Source of the DNA: Alicyclobacillus acidiphilus NBRC 100859 | GTDB taxonomy: Bacteria > Bacillota > Bacilli > Alicyclobacillales > Alicyclobacillaceae | Reading direction: 5' to 3' | Length of the DNA: 64,000 nucleotides | Assembly (NCBI RefSeq): GCF_001544355.1 | Contig: NZ_BCQI01000015.1 | Span: 1-64,000 of the forward strand | Shown here: piece by piece, positions 35,078 through 43,601 of the stretch | Numbering within the stretch: position 1 is the stretch's first letter | Layout of the letters: every line of letters begins with the position of its first letter | Translations under genes and position numbers: made by a program | Notes under the pieces: model-generated | What the model was told of the DNA's origin: nothing | Database searches by the model: none | What the model saw: the letters and a program-made list of their open reading frames with translations, nothing else

Positions 35078-36331
35078 GTGGCGCGAAGCCTATTGGACAA
35101 GGTCCGGGCGCTCCAGGAGAGCGTCTCTGGCAGAGAGACAAGCCCATTGCCGACAGATGATCGGGATCTGCTTGGCGAGCGCTTGGATGGGCATGTGCAC
35201 GATCCATCCACAGAGCTGCTGGCGGCGGGATTTTCCCGGATCGAGACGCCGTTTGGCCATTGTTGGTGCCGTACGACCCCGTTCGATGTCTGCACGCGCC
35301 ACGGTGACGCGCTGTTTCGCGACTTTCTGGAACTCGAGGCGGGGGGACTGTCGCGGCTCTTAGGGAGCAGACTGGACATCGGTTCCGTTCGGTTTTACGA
35401 CACCGAGACAAATGGTCTCGGAACAGGCGCGGGAACACTTCCGTTTTTGCACAGTGTAGGGTATTTCGCCGAGGACGAATTTTGCGTGGCGCAGTATTTC
35501 GTCGACGATTACGACGCCGAAGCGGCCGTCCTGTACGCCATGGAGAGCAATCATTTCACGGACGGAGACGCGATTTTGGTAAGTTACAACGGCAAGTCGT
35601 TCGACTGGCCGTTGCTGCAAAGCCGCCGAGTGATGAGGCAGTTGGCGAAACTATCGGTCAAACATCTGGATCTCCTGCATCCGAGTCGGCGCCTGTGGAA
35701 ACATGAATTGCCGTCGGTGAAACTGGCGGAGATCGAGCGGCATGTACTGAACGTCGAGCGCGAACACGACTTGCCTGGCAGTGAGGCTCCGGCCCGCTAT
35801 TTCGAGTACTTGGAAAGCCGTTCGTTTGACGTAATGGAAGATGTCTTTCGGCACAATCTGCTCGACGTGTGTTCGCTTGTCGCCCTGTGCGTCAAGATCA
35901 GCCACTTGATTGACGGTGTCGCGGAAGCCAGCGGGGGGCGGACACATCTTGCTTTGGCGACTTGGTTTGACGCGTGGCACGATATCCAAGCGGCCGGAAT
36001 CGCGTATCGCAACGCCGTCAACGCGCGGGACGCGGACTGGCGGAGTTTCTGGCTCTACAGCTTGTTTCTCAAAAGGCAAGGGGCTTTGGAAGAAGCTGCT
36101 TCCATCTGGACCACACTGGCTGACCAGGCTCCCGGGCAGCCTGAGCCGGCCATCGAACTGGCCAAGTACTATGAACATCACGTGCGAGATTTTGCCGCAG
36201 CCTTGGCGATTGTAGAGAAGACGCTGAACCAGCATGGCGTGTCGCCGCCGTTGGCTGCGGCCCTGGAATATCGGTTGGCGCGTATTCAGAGGAAACTTGC
36301 GCAACAGTGCAAGGGCGCAGGCTGGAGTTGA
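35078..36331 (+). CDS. mrfB: DEDDh exonuclease MrfB (YprB)
   Basis: MrfB is the metal-dependent exonuclease partner of MrfA. The RNase-H-like domain (about 105-275) has DEDDh motifs FYDTETNGLGTGAGT (D-x-E), SYNGKSFDWPLLQSR (D) and FRHNLLDVCSLV (H-x4-D). The C-terminal 110 residues form TPR-like helices (WFDAWHDIQAAGIAYRNAVNARDADWRSFWLYSLFLKRQGALEEAASIW). GTG 35078 with GAGGAG ten bases upstream is preferred over GTG 35069, which overlaps the mrfA stop and is only one base from that site. This gives 417 residues. It is co-transcribed with mrfA. Confidence 0.9.
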   Translation: MARSLLDKVRALQESVSGRETSPLPTDDRDLLGERLDGHVHDPSTELLAAGFSRIETPFGHCWCRTTPFDVCTRHGDALFRDFLELEAGGLSRLLGSRLDIGSVRFYDTETNGLGTGAGTLPFLHSVGYFAEDEFCVAQYFVDDYDAEAAVLYAMESNHFTDGDAILVSYNGKSFDWPLLQSRRVMRQLAKLSVKHLDLLHPSRRLWKHELPSVKLAEIERHVLNVEREHDLPGSEAPARYFEYLESRSFDVMEDVFRHNLLDVCSLVALCVKISHLIDGVAEASGGRTHLALATWFDAWHDIQAAGIAYRNAVNARDADWRSFWLYSLFLKRQGALEEAASIWTTLADQAPGQPEPAIELAKYYEHHVRDFAAALAIVEKTLNQHGVSPPLAAALEYRLARIQRKLAQQCKGAGWS

Positions 36332-36409
36332 CGAACCTTGCGCTGGAACAGCGCGTTGTCTAGATTAAGTTTAAGATGTTGTCTGATGTTTTATCAGGGA
36401 GGTATGTCC

Positions 36410-37048
36410 GTGTTTTCAGGGTTTGACGAAGCGGATTTCGAAGTGTTTTCCATACCTGGTCTTGATTCGAGAATGAACGCCTTGAAAGCGCGGACCCGTC
36501 CTAAGTTGGAAGAGTTGGGACGCCACTTCTCGGCTTTTCTGTCTCCCCGCGTCCAGGAGCAGATGTACGCGCACGTGGCAAAGCACGCCCGCAGAACGGT
36601 GAATCCTCCGGATGACACGTGGGTCGCGTTCAGCGCCAACGCGCGGGGATATAAGCAGCATCCGCATTTTCAGATTGGACTTTGGAGTACACACGTCTTC
36701 ATCACGTTCGGCTATATTTACGAAGCGACGGGAAAGGCCGCGTACGGCGCGTATCTCGAGCGTTTGGCCGAGGACATCGTCAAGTGGATGCCAGACGATT
36801 TCGTCTACATTCCAGATCACACCAGTCGTGAATGTGTGCCGTCGAGTGAAGTGTCCGCAGGCGAACTTAGAACGTTCGGCCAGCGTTTGCAGACGTATAA
36901 AGGTGCGGAGTTGCTCGTTGGGCGGAGGATCGAGCGGGACGACGCCGTTCGGATGTCTGGTCAGGCGTTGATCGACACGGCTGAGCAAACGTTCGAGGCG
37001 TTGATTCCGCTCTACCGCGAGGCGACTGTCTCCGGCCAGGTTCGGTAA
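36410..37048 (+). CDS. yktB: DUF1054 family protein YktB
   Basis: The 212-residue protein matches the DUF1054/YktB family in length and in its motifs VFSGFDEADFEVFSIPGLDSRM, DDTWVAFSANARGYKQHPHFQIGLW, VFITFGYIYEA and EVSAGELRTFGQRL. The function is unknown; family members are cytosolic. GTG 36410 has GGGAGG seven bases upstream. The in-frame ATG at 36404 sits too close to that site, and the open frame back to 36338 is not family-like. It stands alone between mrfB and the phosphoesterase gene. Confidence 0.85.
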   Translation: MFSGFDEADFEVFSIPGLDSRMNALKARTRPKLEELGRHFSAFLSPRVQEQMYAHVAKHARRTVNPPDDTWVAFSANARGYKQHPHFQIGLWSTHVFITFGYIYEATGKAAYGAYLERLAEDIVKWMPDDFVYIPDHTSRECVPSSEVSAGELRTFGQRLQTYKGAELLVGRRIERDDAVRMSGQALIDTAEQTFEALIPLYREATVSGQVR

Positions 37049-37117
37049 GCTCGGCCTACCGTCGCGAGGAAACGCATACTATACACTGTCGTCTCGCCAA
37101 CCTGAAGAGGTGACCGC

Positions 37118-38560
37118 GTGCGCATACATTTCTTACACATGAACGACGTTCATAGTCAGATAGAGAGTTACATGAGGCTCGGCCACGAGCTTCGTCGGCT
37201 GCGATCACGACTCCTGAACGACAGTGACGCCGTCTTTACGTTTGACATCGGCGACGTGCTGGATCGGGTGCGGCCAGAAACGGAAGCCACGATGGGGCTG
37301 CTCAACGCGGAGATGATGGCCGCGATTGAGGTGGACGGTTGGGTCTTCGGCAACAACGAAGGCCTGACCATTCCTGTGGCAGACTGGAGCGTTCTGGCGG
37401 AACGGTCGAAAGCGAATGTGTTTGGGACCAATTTGAGGGACGACAGCGGCCAGCCGTTCCCCTGCTTCGTGGATTATAAGACGTACGCCGTCGGCGGTAT
37501 CGCGATTGGGATATTCGGTCTGACACCGGCTTACACGCTGCCCTATCGGATGTTGGGCGTTCAGCCAGCCGATCCGTTCCAGCGCGCGCAAGAAGCCGCC
37601 CGTCAGTTGCGGGCTGCAGGTGTCGATGTCGTCGTGTGTCTCTCGCACCTGGGCCTTCATGATGATCGGAAGTTGGCTTCGCAAGTTCCCGGCATCGACG
37701 TGATCCTCGGCGGTCATACGCACCAATTCATGCCGGAGGCCGAACGGGTCGGCAGCACGTACATCTTTCAACCAGGCAAGCACGCGAGGGCATTCGGCCA
37801 TACCATCGTCGAGATCGATCCGGTGTCCCGCGACATCCAGGTCGTCAGTCGTCCGATGCTCGTCCATCACGACACGCCGTTCGATCCGGCAATGGAGCAG
37901 GTGTATCGTCGATATCGCCGCCACATCGAGGAAGTCCTGCATCGGCGCGTCGCCTCTCTGCCGAGTCGCCTGCCCGTGCTGTACGACGACGAGTCGAGCT
38001 TTGCGAATCTGCTCGCCGACGTGCTGTACGACGAATTCCATGGCGATCTCGCCGTGATGATGACCGGCGCCTTGAACGCGAGTCTGCTGCCAGGCGACGT
38101 GTCGCTCGACGCGTTGCTCGGAGCTTGTCCGACGCCGACCAGGCCCATTGTGGTCAGTCTGACGGGCCAGGAGATCTGGGACGCAATCGAACAAGCGATT
38201 CAGCCAGAGACATTCGACAAGCACGGTCTGGGGTTTGGTTTTCGGGGTGGCAAAATTGGCTATTTGGTCGTGTCCGGGGCGGTGATCGAATATGCGGAAT
38301 CGATCGACGGCCGTCACCACGTGAGCCGAATTGTCATTGGCGACGAGACGCTCCACCCCGACAGTATGTATCGAGTGATTACATGCGAATACTTATGGCT
38401 CTCCCCGGTGTTCGCCAGCTTTCACAACGCCAGGGCAATCGATTACCAAGAGCCGTTGGTCCGCGAGGTTTTGTTGGCACGTTTAGGCGACGAGGGGCGG
38501 ATCGCTCGAGCCATGACCCGTCGGTATGTACCTGCGGCGTCGGTTGCGAACACGCTGTGA
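37118..38560 (+). CDS. yunD: Cytosolic metallophosphoesterase, 5'-nucleotidase-like (YunD)
   Basis: The 480-residue protein has a calcineurin-like metallophosphoesterase domain with LHMNDVHSQ (D-x-H), DIGDVLD, GNNEGLTI (the Asn-type GNxE found in YunD), LSHLGLHDD and GGHTHQF. A C-terminal 5'-nucleotidase domain follows (about 275-450, FANLLADVLYDEFHGDLAVMMTGALNASLLPGDVS). There is no signal peptide, so unlike the secreted UshA type it should act in the cytosol. GTG 37118 lies behind GAAGAGGTGA. The natural substrate is not known. It is followed at 33 bases by nth. Confidence 0.85.
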   Translation: MRIHFLHMNDVHSQIESYMRLGHELRRLRSRLLNDSDAVFTFDIGDVLDRVRPETEATMGLLNAEMMAAIEVDGWVFGNNEGLTIPVADWSVLAERSKANVFGTNLRDDSGQPFPCFVDYKTYAVGGIAIGIFGLTPAYTLPYRMLGVQPADPFQRAQEAARQLRAAGVDVVVCLSHLGLHDDRKLASQVPGIDVILGGHTHQFMPEAERVGSTYIFQPGKHARAFGHTIVEIDPVSRDIQVVSRPMLVHHDTPFDPAMEQVYRRYRRHIEEVLHRRVASLPSRLPVLYDDESSFANLLADVLYDEFHGDLAVMMTGALNASLLPGDVSLDALLGACPTPTRPIVVSLTGQEIWDAIEQAIQPETFDKHGLGFGFRGGKIGYLVVSGAVIEYAESIDGRHHVSRIVIGDETLHPDSMYRVITCEYLWLSPVFASFHNARAIDYQEPLVREVLLARLGDEGRIARAMTRRYVPAASVANTL

Positions 38561-38593
38561 TCCATCGCTCATGTCGCGGAAGGAGATCATCAA

Positions 38594-39301
38594 GTGGCTT
38601 TGTTGACCAAACGTGAAACGGCGGTCGTGATCGAGCGGCTGGCTGAAATCTACCCTGACGCCAAATGCGCGTTGAACTTCACGACGCCGTTCGAACTGTT
38701 GATTGCGACGATGCTTTCCGCGCAATGCACCGATGTGCGCGTCAATATGGTGACGGAAAAGCTGTTCAAGAAATATCGCGGCCCGGAAGCGTACGCTGGG
38801 TTGGCGCCTGCCGAACTGGAGGAGGACATTCGGGAGGTCGGGTTGTTTCGGACCAAGGCGCAAAATATTGTGGCAACGTCCAATCTCCTGCTTGAGCGCT
38901 ACGGCGGGGAGGTTCCGGCGGATCGGGAGGCCCTGGTCGAATTGCCAGGCGTGGGCAGGAAGACGGCGAATGTCGTACTGTCCAACGCGTTTGGACTGCC
39001 GGCTTTTGCCGTGGATACCCATGTGCTGCGAGTGACCAATCGCATTGGAATTGCGGACAGTTCTGATCCACTCAAGACCGAAGAGCAAGCTTGCTGGCGC
39101 ATTCCAAGGGAAGATTGGTCGCGCGCGCATCATCTGTTCATCCACCACGGTCGAAACATCTGCGTGGCGAGAACGCCCAAGTGTCAGGTGTGCCCGATTA
39201 CAGATGTTTGTCAATACTACGCGAAGTCCCTGCGGGAGGCGGCTCGCGCGGAGAAGGCGAAACCAAAGCGGACCGCCGCACTGCGGTCAAGCGGCAATTA
39301 G
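38594..39301 (+). CDS. nth: Endonuclease III
   Basis: Nth is a bifunctional glycosylase/AP lyase for oxidised pyrimidines. The 235 residues contain TMLSAQCTDVRVN, the helix-hairpin-helix with the catalytic Lys (LPGVGRKTANVVLSNAF), the catalytic Asp in AVDTHVLRVTNRIG, and the Fe-S ligands C-x6-C-x2-C-x5-C (CVARTPKCQVCPITDVC). A basic tail of about 15 residues extends beyond the usual end. GTG 38594 has GAAGGAG upstream. It is co-directional with yunD and the YpmS-like gene. Confidence 0.95.
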   Translation: MALLTKRETAVVIERLAEIYPDAKCALNFTTPFELLIATMLSAQCTDVRVNMVTEKLFKKYRGPEAYAGLAPAELEEDIREVGLFRTKAQNIVATSNLLLERYGGEVPADREALVELPGVGRKTANVVLSNAFGLPAFAVDTHVLRVTNRIGIADSSDPLKTEEQACWRIPREDWSRAHHLFIHHGRNICVARTPKCQVCPITDVCQYYAKSLREAARAEKAKPKRTAALRSSGN

Positions 39302-39322
39302 ATTGAACCAGGAGGTCGTGTC

Positions 39323-39922
39323 ATGTGGTGGAAACGGGCATTCATCATCCTTTTCGGCATCAATTTGCTGATCTGCGCAGCTGGTTTGATCGCTTGGAAC
39401 GCCCTTCCTAATCATGCCCCAAGCCAAACGGTTTCGCCTGCGAAAACACCGGCGGGTGCGCCTTCCGTCGATGTCGTGATCGGGCAAGACGCAGTGAACG
39501 CTTACCTGGCGTACGCGATCCAGCAAGAAGCCGATCTACGGCAGATCGTCGAGGGAGCTCACGTTCAATTTGCGACAAACTGGGATTGCGATTTCTACAT
39601 CGACGTCCTCGGCAAAGCGATGCCGTTCCATCTGACGATCACGCCGCTGATCGAAAATGGAAACATGCTCCTGCACGTCGAGAAGGCGTCCATGGCATCG
39701 ATTCCGATTCCGAATCCAATCTTGTTCTCCCTTCTCGGACGCGCGCGTTGGCCGAACTGGATTCAAACGGATGCCGGTCACGACAATCTCGATATCAACT
39801 TCACGTCCCGACCCCAACAGCCATTCGGCGTGCGAGCCGTACAATATTCACCTGAGACTCAACAATTGACGATGCAAATCACGATCTCACCCAATACGCT
39901 CATGAAATCGACGAATTCCTGA
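39323..39922 (+). CDS. YpmS-like membrane-anchored protein (DUF2140)
   Basis: The 199-residue protein starts with one membrane helix (WWKRAFIILFGINLLICAAGLIAWNAL), a P/A/S-rich linker (about 30-50), and an outer domain. That domain contains VDVVIGQDAVNAYLAYAIQQEADLRQIVEGAHVQF, VLGKAMPFHLTITPLIENGNMLLHVEKASMASIPIP and a C-terminal VQYSPETQQLTMQITISP, the pattern of YpmS/DUF2140. The function is unknown. The ribosome site AGGAGG precedes ATG 39323. It lies directly before the germinant receptor operon but likely belongs to the nth unit. Confidence 0.75.
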   Translation: MWWKRAFIILFGINLLICAAGLIAWNALPNHAPSQTVSPAKTPAGAPSVDVVIGQDAVNAYLAYAIQQEADLRQIVEGAHVQFATNWDCDFYIDVLGKAMPFHLTITPLIENGNMLLHVEKASMASIPIPNPILFSLLGRARWPNWIQTDAGHDNLDINFTSRPQQPFGVRAVQYSPETQQLTMQITISPNTLMKSTNS

Positions 39923-39950
39923 CCTCTTTGCCTCAAACGGCCTTCTCATT

Positions 39951-39980
39951 GGATAACTTGGGCACTCCTTTCACACTCTA
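39951..39980 (+). promoter_or_regulatory. Sigma-G-like promoter of the germinant receptor operon
   Basis: GGATA at 39951-39955, 18 bases, CACTCTA at 39974-39980. The sigma-G consensus is GHATR-N17/18-CATWMTA, so this matches 4 of 5 and 6 of 7 positions with correct spacing. ger operons are sigma-G controlled in bacilli. The implied start near 39987 leaves room for a leader only if translation begins at 40023. Confidence 0.4.
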
Positions 39981-40022
39981 CAGGGTGACGACATGCTATT
40001 GAAAGTGTGGAGGGTGGCACTT

Positions 40023-41834
40023 GTGAATCGAATATTCGGAGGTGCCGTGAAGCGGCTGCTGACCGTCGACGACAGCGTATTGGACGAACAATTCTCGCTG
40101 GAGAACGACAATCTGGACTCGAGCTATCAATTCGGCCCGAGTGAAGCGCCGCCTGAGGAAGTCAACTTTACCACAGCGGAAAACATGAATTACCGCACCA
40201 ACAAACGGGTGTCCATGAAGAAATTCTTACAGCGCGGCGAGCAGGAATACCACGCTGCCGTCGACAAGGCGAGGATTGGACACGACGTCGAAATACCAAC
40301 ACACTTGGAGGACATGCGCGCCAAGTTGGAGCGGGCGTTTCACATGCCCCAGAACAAGGACATTGTGGTTCGGGAATTCCAAGTGGGCGTGGAAGGCAAT
40401 TCAAAATGGTCCGGCATGGTCGTGTTTGTCGACGGGCTGGCGGATAAGAACGTCATCAATCTGTCCATTCTCGAACCCCTGATGATTCTCACGCACCTGA
40501 CCGATGCGCAACCGGAGCGCACCATGAAGTACGTCGCCGACAAAATGGTGCCAGGAAACCAGTCGGTGTTCGTCGACTCGTGGGCTGATTTGGTCAACAA
40601 CGTATTGACAGGTTCCACAATCCTGTGGCTCGAGCACTGTTCCTCGGCTCTCGTCATTGAGACGAAAGGTTGGGAGCACCGAAGCGTATCATCCCCGCAA
40701 ACGGAGGCGGTTGTGCGAGGTTCGCACGACGCGTTTACGGAGAGTTTCCGAACCAACACAGGCCTCGTTCGATCCCGGTTACGCACCGAGCACCTGGTCA
40801 CGGAGATCATCAGTGTCGGCAACCTGGCTCGGACAGACATCGGCATCATGTATGTCCATGGATTGACCAATCCCAGTCTCGTGCGCGAAGTTCGAAAGCG
40901 AATTTCTGAGATCGACGTCGATTTCTTGATGGACAGCGGCATGTTGGAGCAGTTCATCGAGGACAAACCGAGCATGTTGATCCCGCAGGTGATGGCTACA
41001 GAACGGCCGGATCGGGTTGCCGCCTCGCTCGCAGAGGGGTACGTCGCGATTTTCGTTGGCAACACGCCGTTTTGCCTCATCGTTCCCGTCGTTCTATGGT
41101 CGCTGATTCATACGTCGGAAGACACGAATATTCGTTACCTGCCTGGCACGTTTATGCGCGTGCTGCGGATGATTGCTCTGTTCACGGCTCTATTGCTGCC
41201 ATCGCTGTACGTCGCCGTCACGAATTATCATTCCGAGATGCTGCCGACCGACCTGATGTTGGCCATTGCCGGAAGCCGCGAGCAGGTACCGTTTCCTGTG
41301 GTGGTCGAAGTGTTGCTGATGGAATTCGCCATCGAGCTGATCCGCGAAGCTGGGATACGCATTCCCAGCGTGATCGGTCCGACCATCGGCATTGTCGGCG
41401 CGTTGATTATCGGGCAGGCGGCCGTGCAAGCAGGGATCGTGAGTCCGCTGCTCGTCATCGTGATCGCCACAACCGCGCTCGCTTCGTTTGCACTTCCGAA
41501 CTACGAGCTGAGTATGGGCGTGCGCGTATTGCGTTTCGCATTTTTGGTGGCTGGTGCCATCCTGGGGTTTTATGGGATTTGCATCCTGCTTTGTGTGTAC
41601 GTGGTTCGGCTCTCAATGCAAAAGTCGTTTGGCGTGCCCATCCTGTCGCCTGTCGCTCCCAACAGTGGATCGGCTCGCGACGTGATCGTGCGAGGACCGC
41701 TGTGGGGAATGAACAAGCGTCCGACATTCCTGCATCCGTTGCGCAGTTGGAGGCAGAATCCCATCACGAGACCGTGGAGCCAAACCACGGAGAAGCGAGC
41801 TGGCATCGGTTTTGGAAGGAGGAGATCGGATTGA
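40023..41834 (+). CDS. Spore germination protein, GerA family (receptor A subunit)
   Basis: A GerA-type subunit of 603 residues. It has a hydrophilic N-terminal part (about 1-330) with a family pattern (DIVVREFQVGVEGNSKWSGMVVFVDGLADK, LVRSRLRTEHLVTEIISVGNLARTDIGIMYVHGLTNP). About five helices follow (for example FMRVLRMIALFTALLLPSLYVAVTNYH and SVIGPTIGIVGALIIGQAAVQAGIVSPLLVIVIATTALASFALP), then a basic cytoplasmic tail. A subunits oligomerise into nutrient-gated ion channels in the inner spore membrane. GTG 40023 with GGAGGGTGG is preferred over ATG 39993. The stop overlaps the next start (TTGA). Confidence 0.9.
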   Translation: MNRIFGGAVKRLLTVDDSVLDEQFSLENDNLDSSYQFGPSEAPPEEVNFTTAENMNYRTNKRVSMKKFLQRGEQEYHAAVDKARIGHDVEIPTHLEDMRAKLERAFHMPQNKDIVVREFQVGVEGNSKWSGMVVFVDGLADKNVINLSILEPLMILTHLTDAQPERTMKYVADKMVPGNQSVFVDSWADLVNNVLTGSTILWLEHCSSALVIETKGWEHRSVSSPQTEAVVRGSHDAFTESFRTNTGLVRSRLRTEHLVTEIISVGNLARTDIGIMYVHGLTNPSLVREVRKRISEIDVDFLMDSGMLEQFIEDKPSMLIPQVMATERPDRVAASLAEGYVAIFVGNTPFCLIVPVVLWSLIHTSEDTNIRYLPGTFMRVLRMIALFTALLLPSLYVAVTNYHSEMLPTDLMLAIAGSREQVPFPVVVEVLLMEFAIELIREAGIRIPSVIGPTIGIVGALIIGQAAVQAGIVSPLLVIVIATTALASFALPNYELSMGVRVLRFAFLVAGAILGFYGICILLCVYVVRLSMQKSFGVPILSPVAPNSGSARDVIVRGPLWGMNKRPTFLHPLRSWRQNPITRPWSQTTEKRAGIGFGRRRSD

Positions 41835-42982
41835 CGCAGAGTGCGCGGAGAAACGCCAAAGTTCCTTCGAATGAGATGACGGCGATGCTGATTATCTTCG
41901 TCGCCACCAACGCGTTCCTGACGTATCCACGGTACATCAGCCGGAACGCGTATGAAGCCGCCTGGATGGAACCCGTGCTGTCCGGTGCGCTCACGTTGAT
42001 CCTGTTCCTGATTGTTGAATTCTTGCTTCGAAAGTATTTTCGCAACCTGGACATCGTCGAAGTGTCCAAAGAGGTGTTCGGACGTTTTGGGGCAGGCTGC
42101 GTCGCATTGCTGTTCTCTCTGTATTTCCTCTGCTCCACTGCAGCGGTCATGCGCGAGTTCACCGAGAATGTCGTGAGTACCGTCCTACCCGCGACGCCGC
42201 TCATCTTCGTCGGAGCGGTCTTTATGTTTGCTGTTGGCTACATCGCTTACGCTGGCATTGAAGGCATCTGTCGCGCTTCGTTTATCTTTCTTCCGCTTCT
42301 GCTCGTCGGCTTGGTGGCTGTTTGCCTGATGACGATGAATTGGTGGCACCCCTATTTTCTGCTTCCGCTTTGGGGAACTGGCGTTGACCGGGTGTTTGTC
42401 GGTTCGTTCCAGTACGCGTCGATCTTTGCCAACGTCCTCCTTCTGACCATCATCTATCCCCATGTCCACGACACGCGGGCGACGCGCCGCATGGGGGTTG
42501 TCAGCATCTCTGTGTCAACCTGTCTCTTAGTGGCGCTCATGCTCACGTATCACATGGTGTTTCCTCCGGAGGAGACTGGCAAAACGACATTCGCTCTGTA
42601 TCGATTGGCGCGGATCATCCATATGGGACCATTCTTTCAGCGTTTGGAGAGCATTTTCGTCTTCCTTTGGGTGACCGCAGCGACCATCCGCATGTCGGTC
42701 ACGTTGTGGGGTGCTGCCTACCTCTTGAGCAAGGCTTTCAACTGGTCGTCCTATCGGCCGGCAATTCCGTCGTTGGTGCTGATTTCGTTTTCGATGGGCA
42801 TGTGGGCAGACAGTTGGGTCCAAGTGATCGATCTCGACGGCAAGTACCTGTTGCGCTGGGGATGGACGGTCGTCTTCGCGCTGCCGCTCGTCATCCTCTT
42901 GCTGGGATCGACGGTGCGTGCGATCCGGCGCGATCGCGCGGACGAACACGATGACAACGGAGGGCGGATGAGACGTGCTTAA
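41831..42982 (+). CDS. Spore germination permease, GerB family (receptor B subunit)
   Basis: A 383-residue APC-superfamily permease with ten helices, from SNEMTAMLIIFVATNAFLTYPRYI to WTVVFALPLVILLLGSTVRAI. GerB subunits bind the amino acid or sugar germinant. TTG 41831 overlaps the gerA stop and has GGAGGAGAT upstream. The frame is open much further back to 41072, but that part runs through gerA and is not protein-like. No GerC lipoprotein gene follows; instead a tiny membrane gene overlaps the end. The germinant cannot be deduced. Confidence 0.9.
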   Translation: MTQSARRNAKVPSNEMTAMLIIFVATNAFLTYPRYISRNAYEAAWMEPVLSGALTLILFLIVEFLLRKYFRNLDIVEVSKEVFGRFGAGCVALLFSLYFLCSTAAVMREFTENVVSTVLPATPLIFVGAVFMFAVGYIAYAGIEGICRASFIFLPLLLVGLVAVCLMTMNWWHPYFLLPLWGTGVDRVFVGSFQYASIFANVLLLTIIYPHVHDTRATRRMGVVSISVSTCLLVALMLTYHMVFPPEETGKTTFALYRLARIIHMGPFFQRLESIFVFLWVTAATIRMSVTLWGAAYLLSKAFNWSSYRPAIPSLVLISFSMGMWADSWVQVIDLDGKYLLRWGWTVVFALPLVILLLGSTVRAIRRDRADEHDDNGGRMRRA

Positions 42983-43148
42983 ATTCTGTTCGTTGATGGT
43001 CATACCTGTCCTTGTGTTTTTTTATACGATGTCGTTTTCGCGCTGGCTCGCGAAACGGGCCGGCACAGGCGCATATGTCTCAGCCGCCATGCTAGGTGTG
43101 ATATCCTTAGGTGTAAGTGCAGTCACCATCTGGCGTTTGGTGATGTAA
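42975..43148 (+). CDS. Small two-helix membrane protein, candidate germinant-receptor D subunit
   Basis: A 57-residue frame from GTG 42975 to TAA 43146-43148 overlaps the gerB end by eight bases and has GGAGGGCGG upstream. It encodes two hydrophobic segments (FCSLMVIPVLVFFYTMSF and AYVSAAMLGVISLGVSAVTIW) joined by a basic loop (SRWLAKRAGTG). In several Bacillus ger operons a fourth gene encodes a 2-helix D subunit of 60-80 residues that modulates the receptor. Size, topology and overlap fit that role, which is inferred. Confidence 0.6.
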   Translation: MLKFCSLMVIPVLVFFYTMSFSRWLAKRAGTGAYVSAAMLGVISLGVSAVTIWRLVM

Positions 43149-43160
43149 GGGGGATAGCCC

Positions 43161-43601
43161 ATGGAAGAGCTGCAAGAAGTGACCATCTATACGGATGGCG
43201 CCTGTTCGCGCAACCCGGGACCGGGCGGATGGGCGGCCGTCCTTAAGTATAACGAACATGTTCGAGAGATATCGGGCGGCGAAAAGCATACAACGAATCA
43301 GCGCATGGAAATTCAGGCGGTCGTCGCGGCGCTCGAGTCGTTAAAGAAGCCATGCCGGGTCACCATTCATTCGGATTCCGCCTACGTTGTCAATTGTTTA
43401 ACGCAAAAGTGGTACGTGAAGTGGCAGAAGAACGGTTGGACCAACAGCAAAGGCGAACCCGTTCAGAATCGGGACCTGTGGGAAGCTTTGCTCGCGGCGA
43501 TCCAACCTCATCAGGTGTCGTTCAAAAAGGTTAAAGGTCACGCCGGTGTCGCGTGGAACGAGCGCTGTGACCAGTTGGCGAGGGCGGCCGTGCCGCGATG
43601 A
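43161..43601 (+). CDS. rnhA: Ribonuclease HI
   Basis: RNase HI cleaves RNA in RNA-DNA hybrids. The 146 residues carry all four acidic active-site residues: IYTDGACSRNPGPGGW (D), QRMEIQAVVAALE (E), IHSDSAYVVNCL (D) and NERCDQLARAA (D). It also has the basic handle-like region QKWYVKWQKNGWTNSKGEPVQNRDLW. ATG 43161 follows AAGGGGG. The stop overlaps the queG start (ATGA), so the two are translationally coupled. Confidence 0.95.
   Translation: MEELQEVTIYTDGACSRNPGPGGWAAVLKYNEHVREISGGEKHTTNQRMEIQAVVAALESLKKPCRVTIHSDSAYVVNCLTQKWYVKWQKNGWTNSKGEPVQNRDLWEALLAAIQPHQVSFKKVKGHAGVAWNERCDQLARAAVPR

Noticed and set aside
41072-41830. N-terminal extension of the GerB frame
   Set aside because: This part overlaps gerA in another frame; the permease homology starts at TTG 41831 with its own ribosome site.
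43253-43266. CGAACATGTTCG as a LexA box
   Set aside because: The half sites are only two bases apart instead of four, and it lies inside rnhA.
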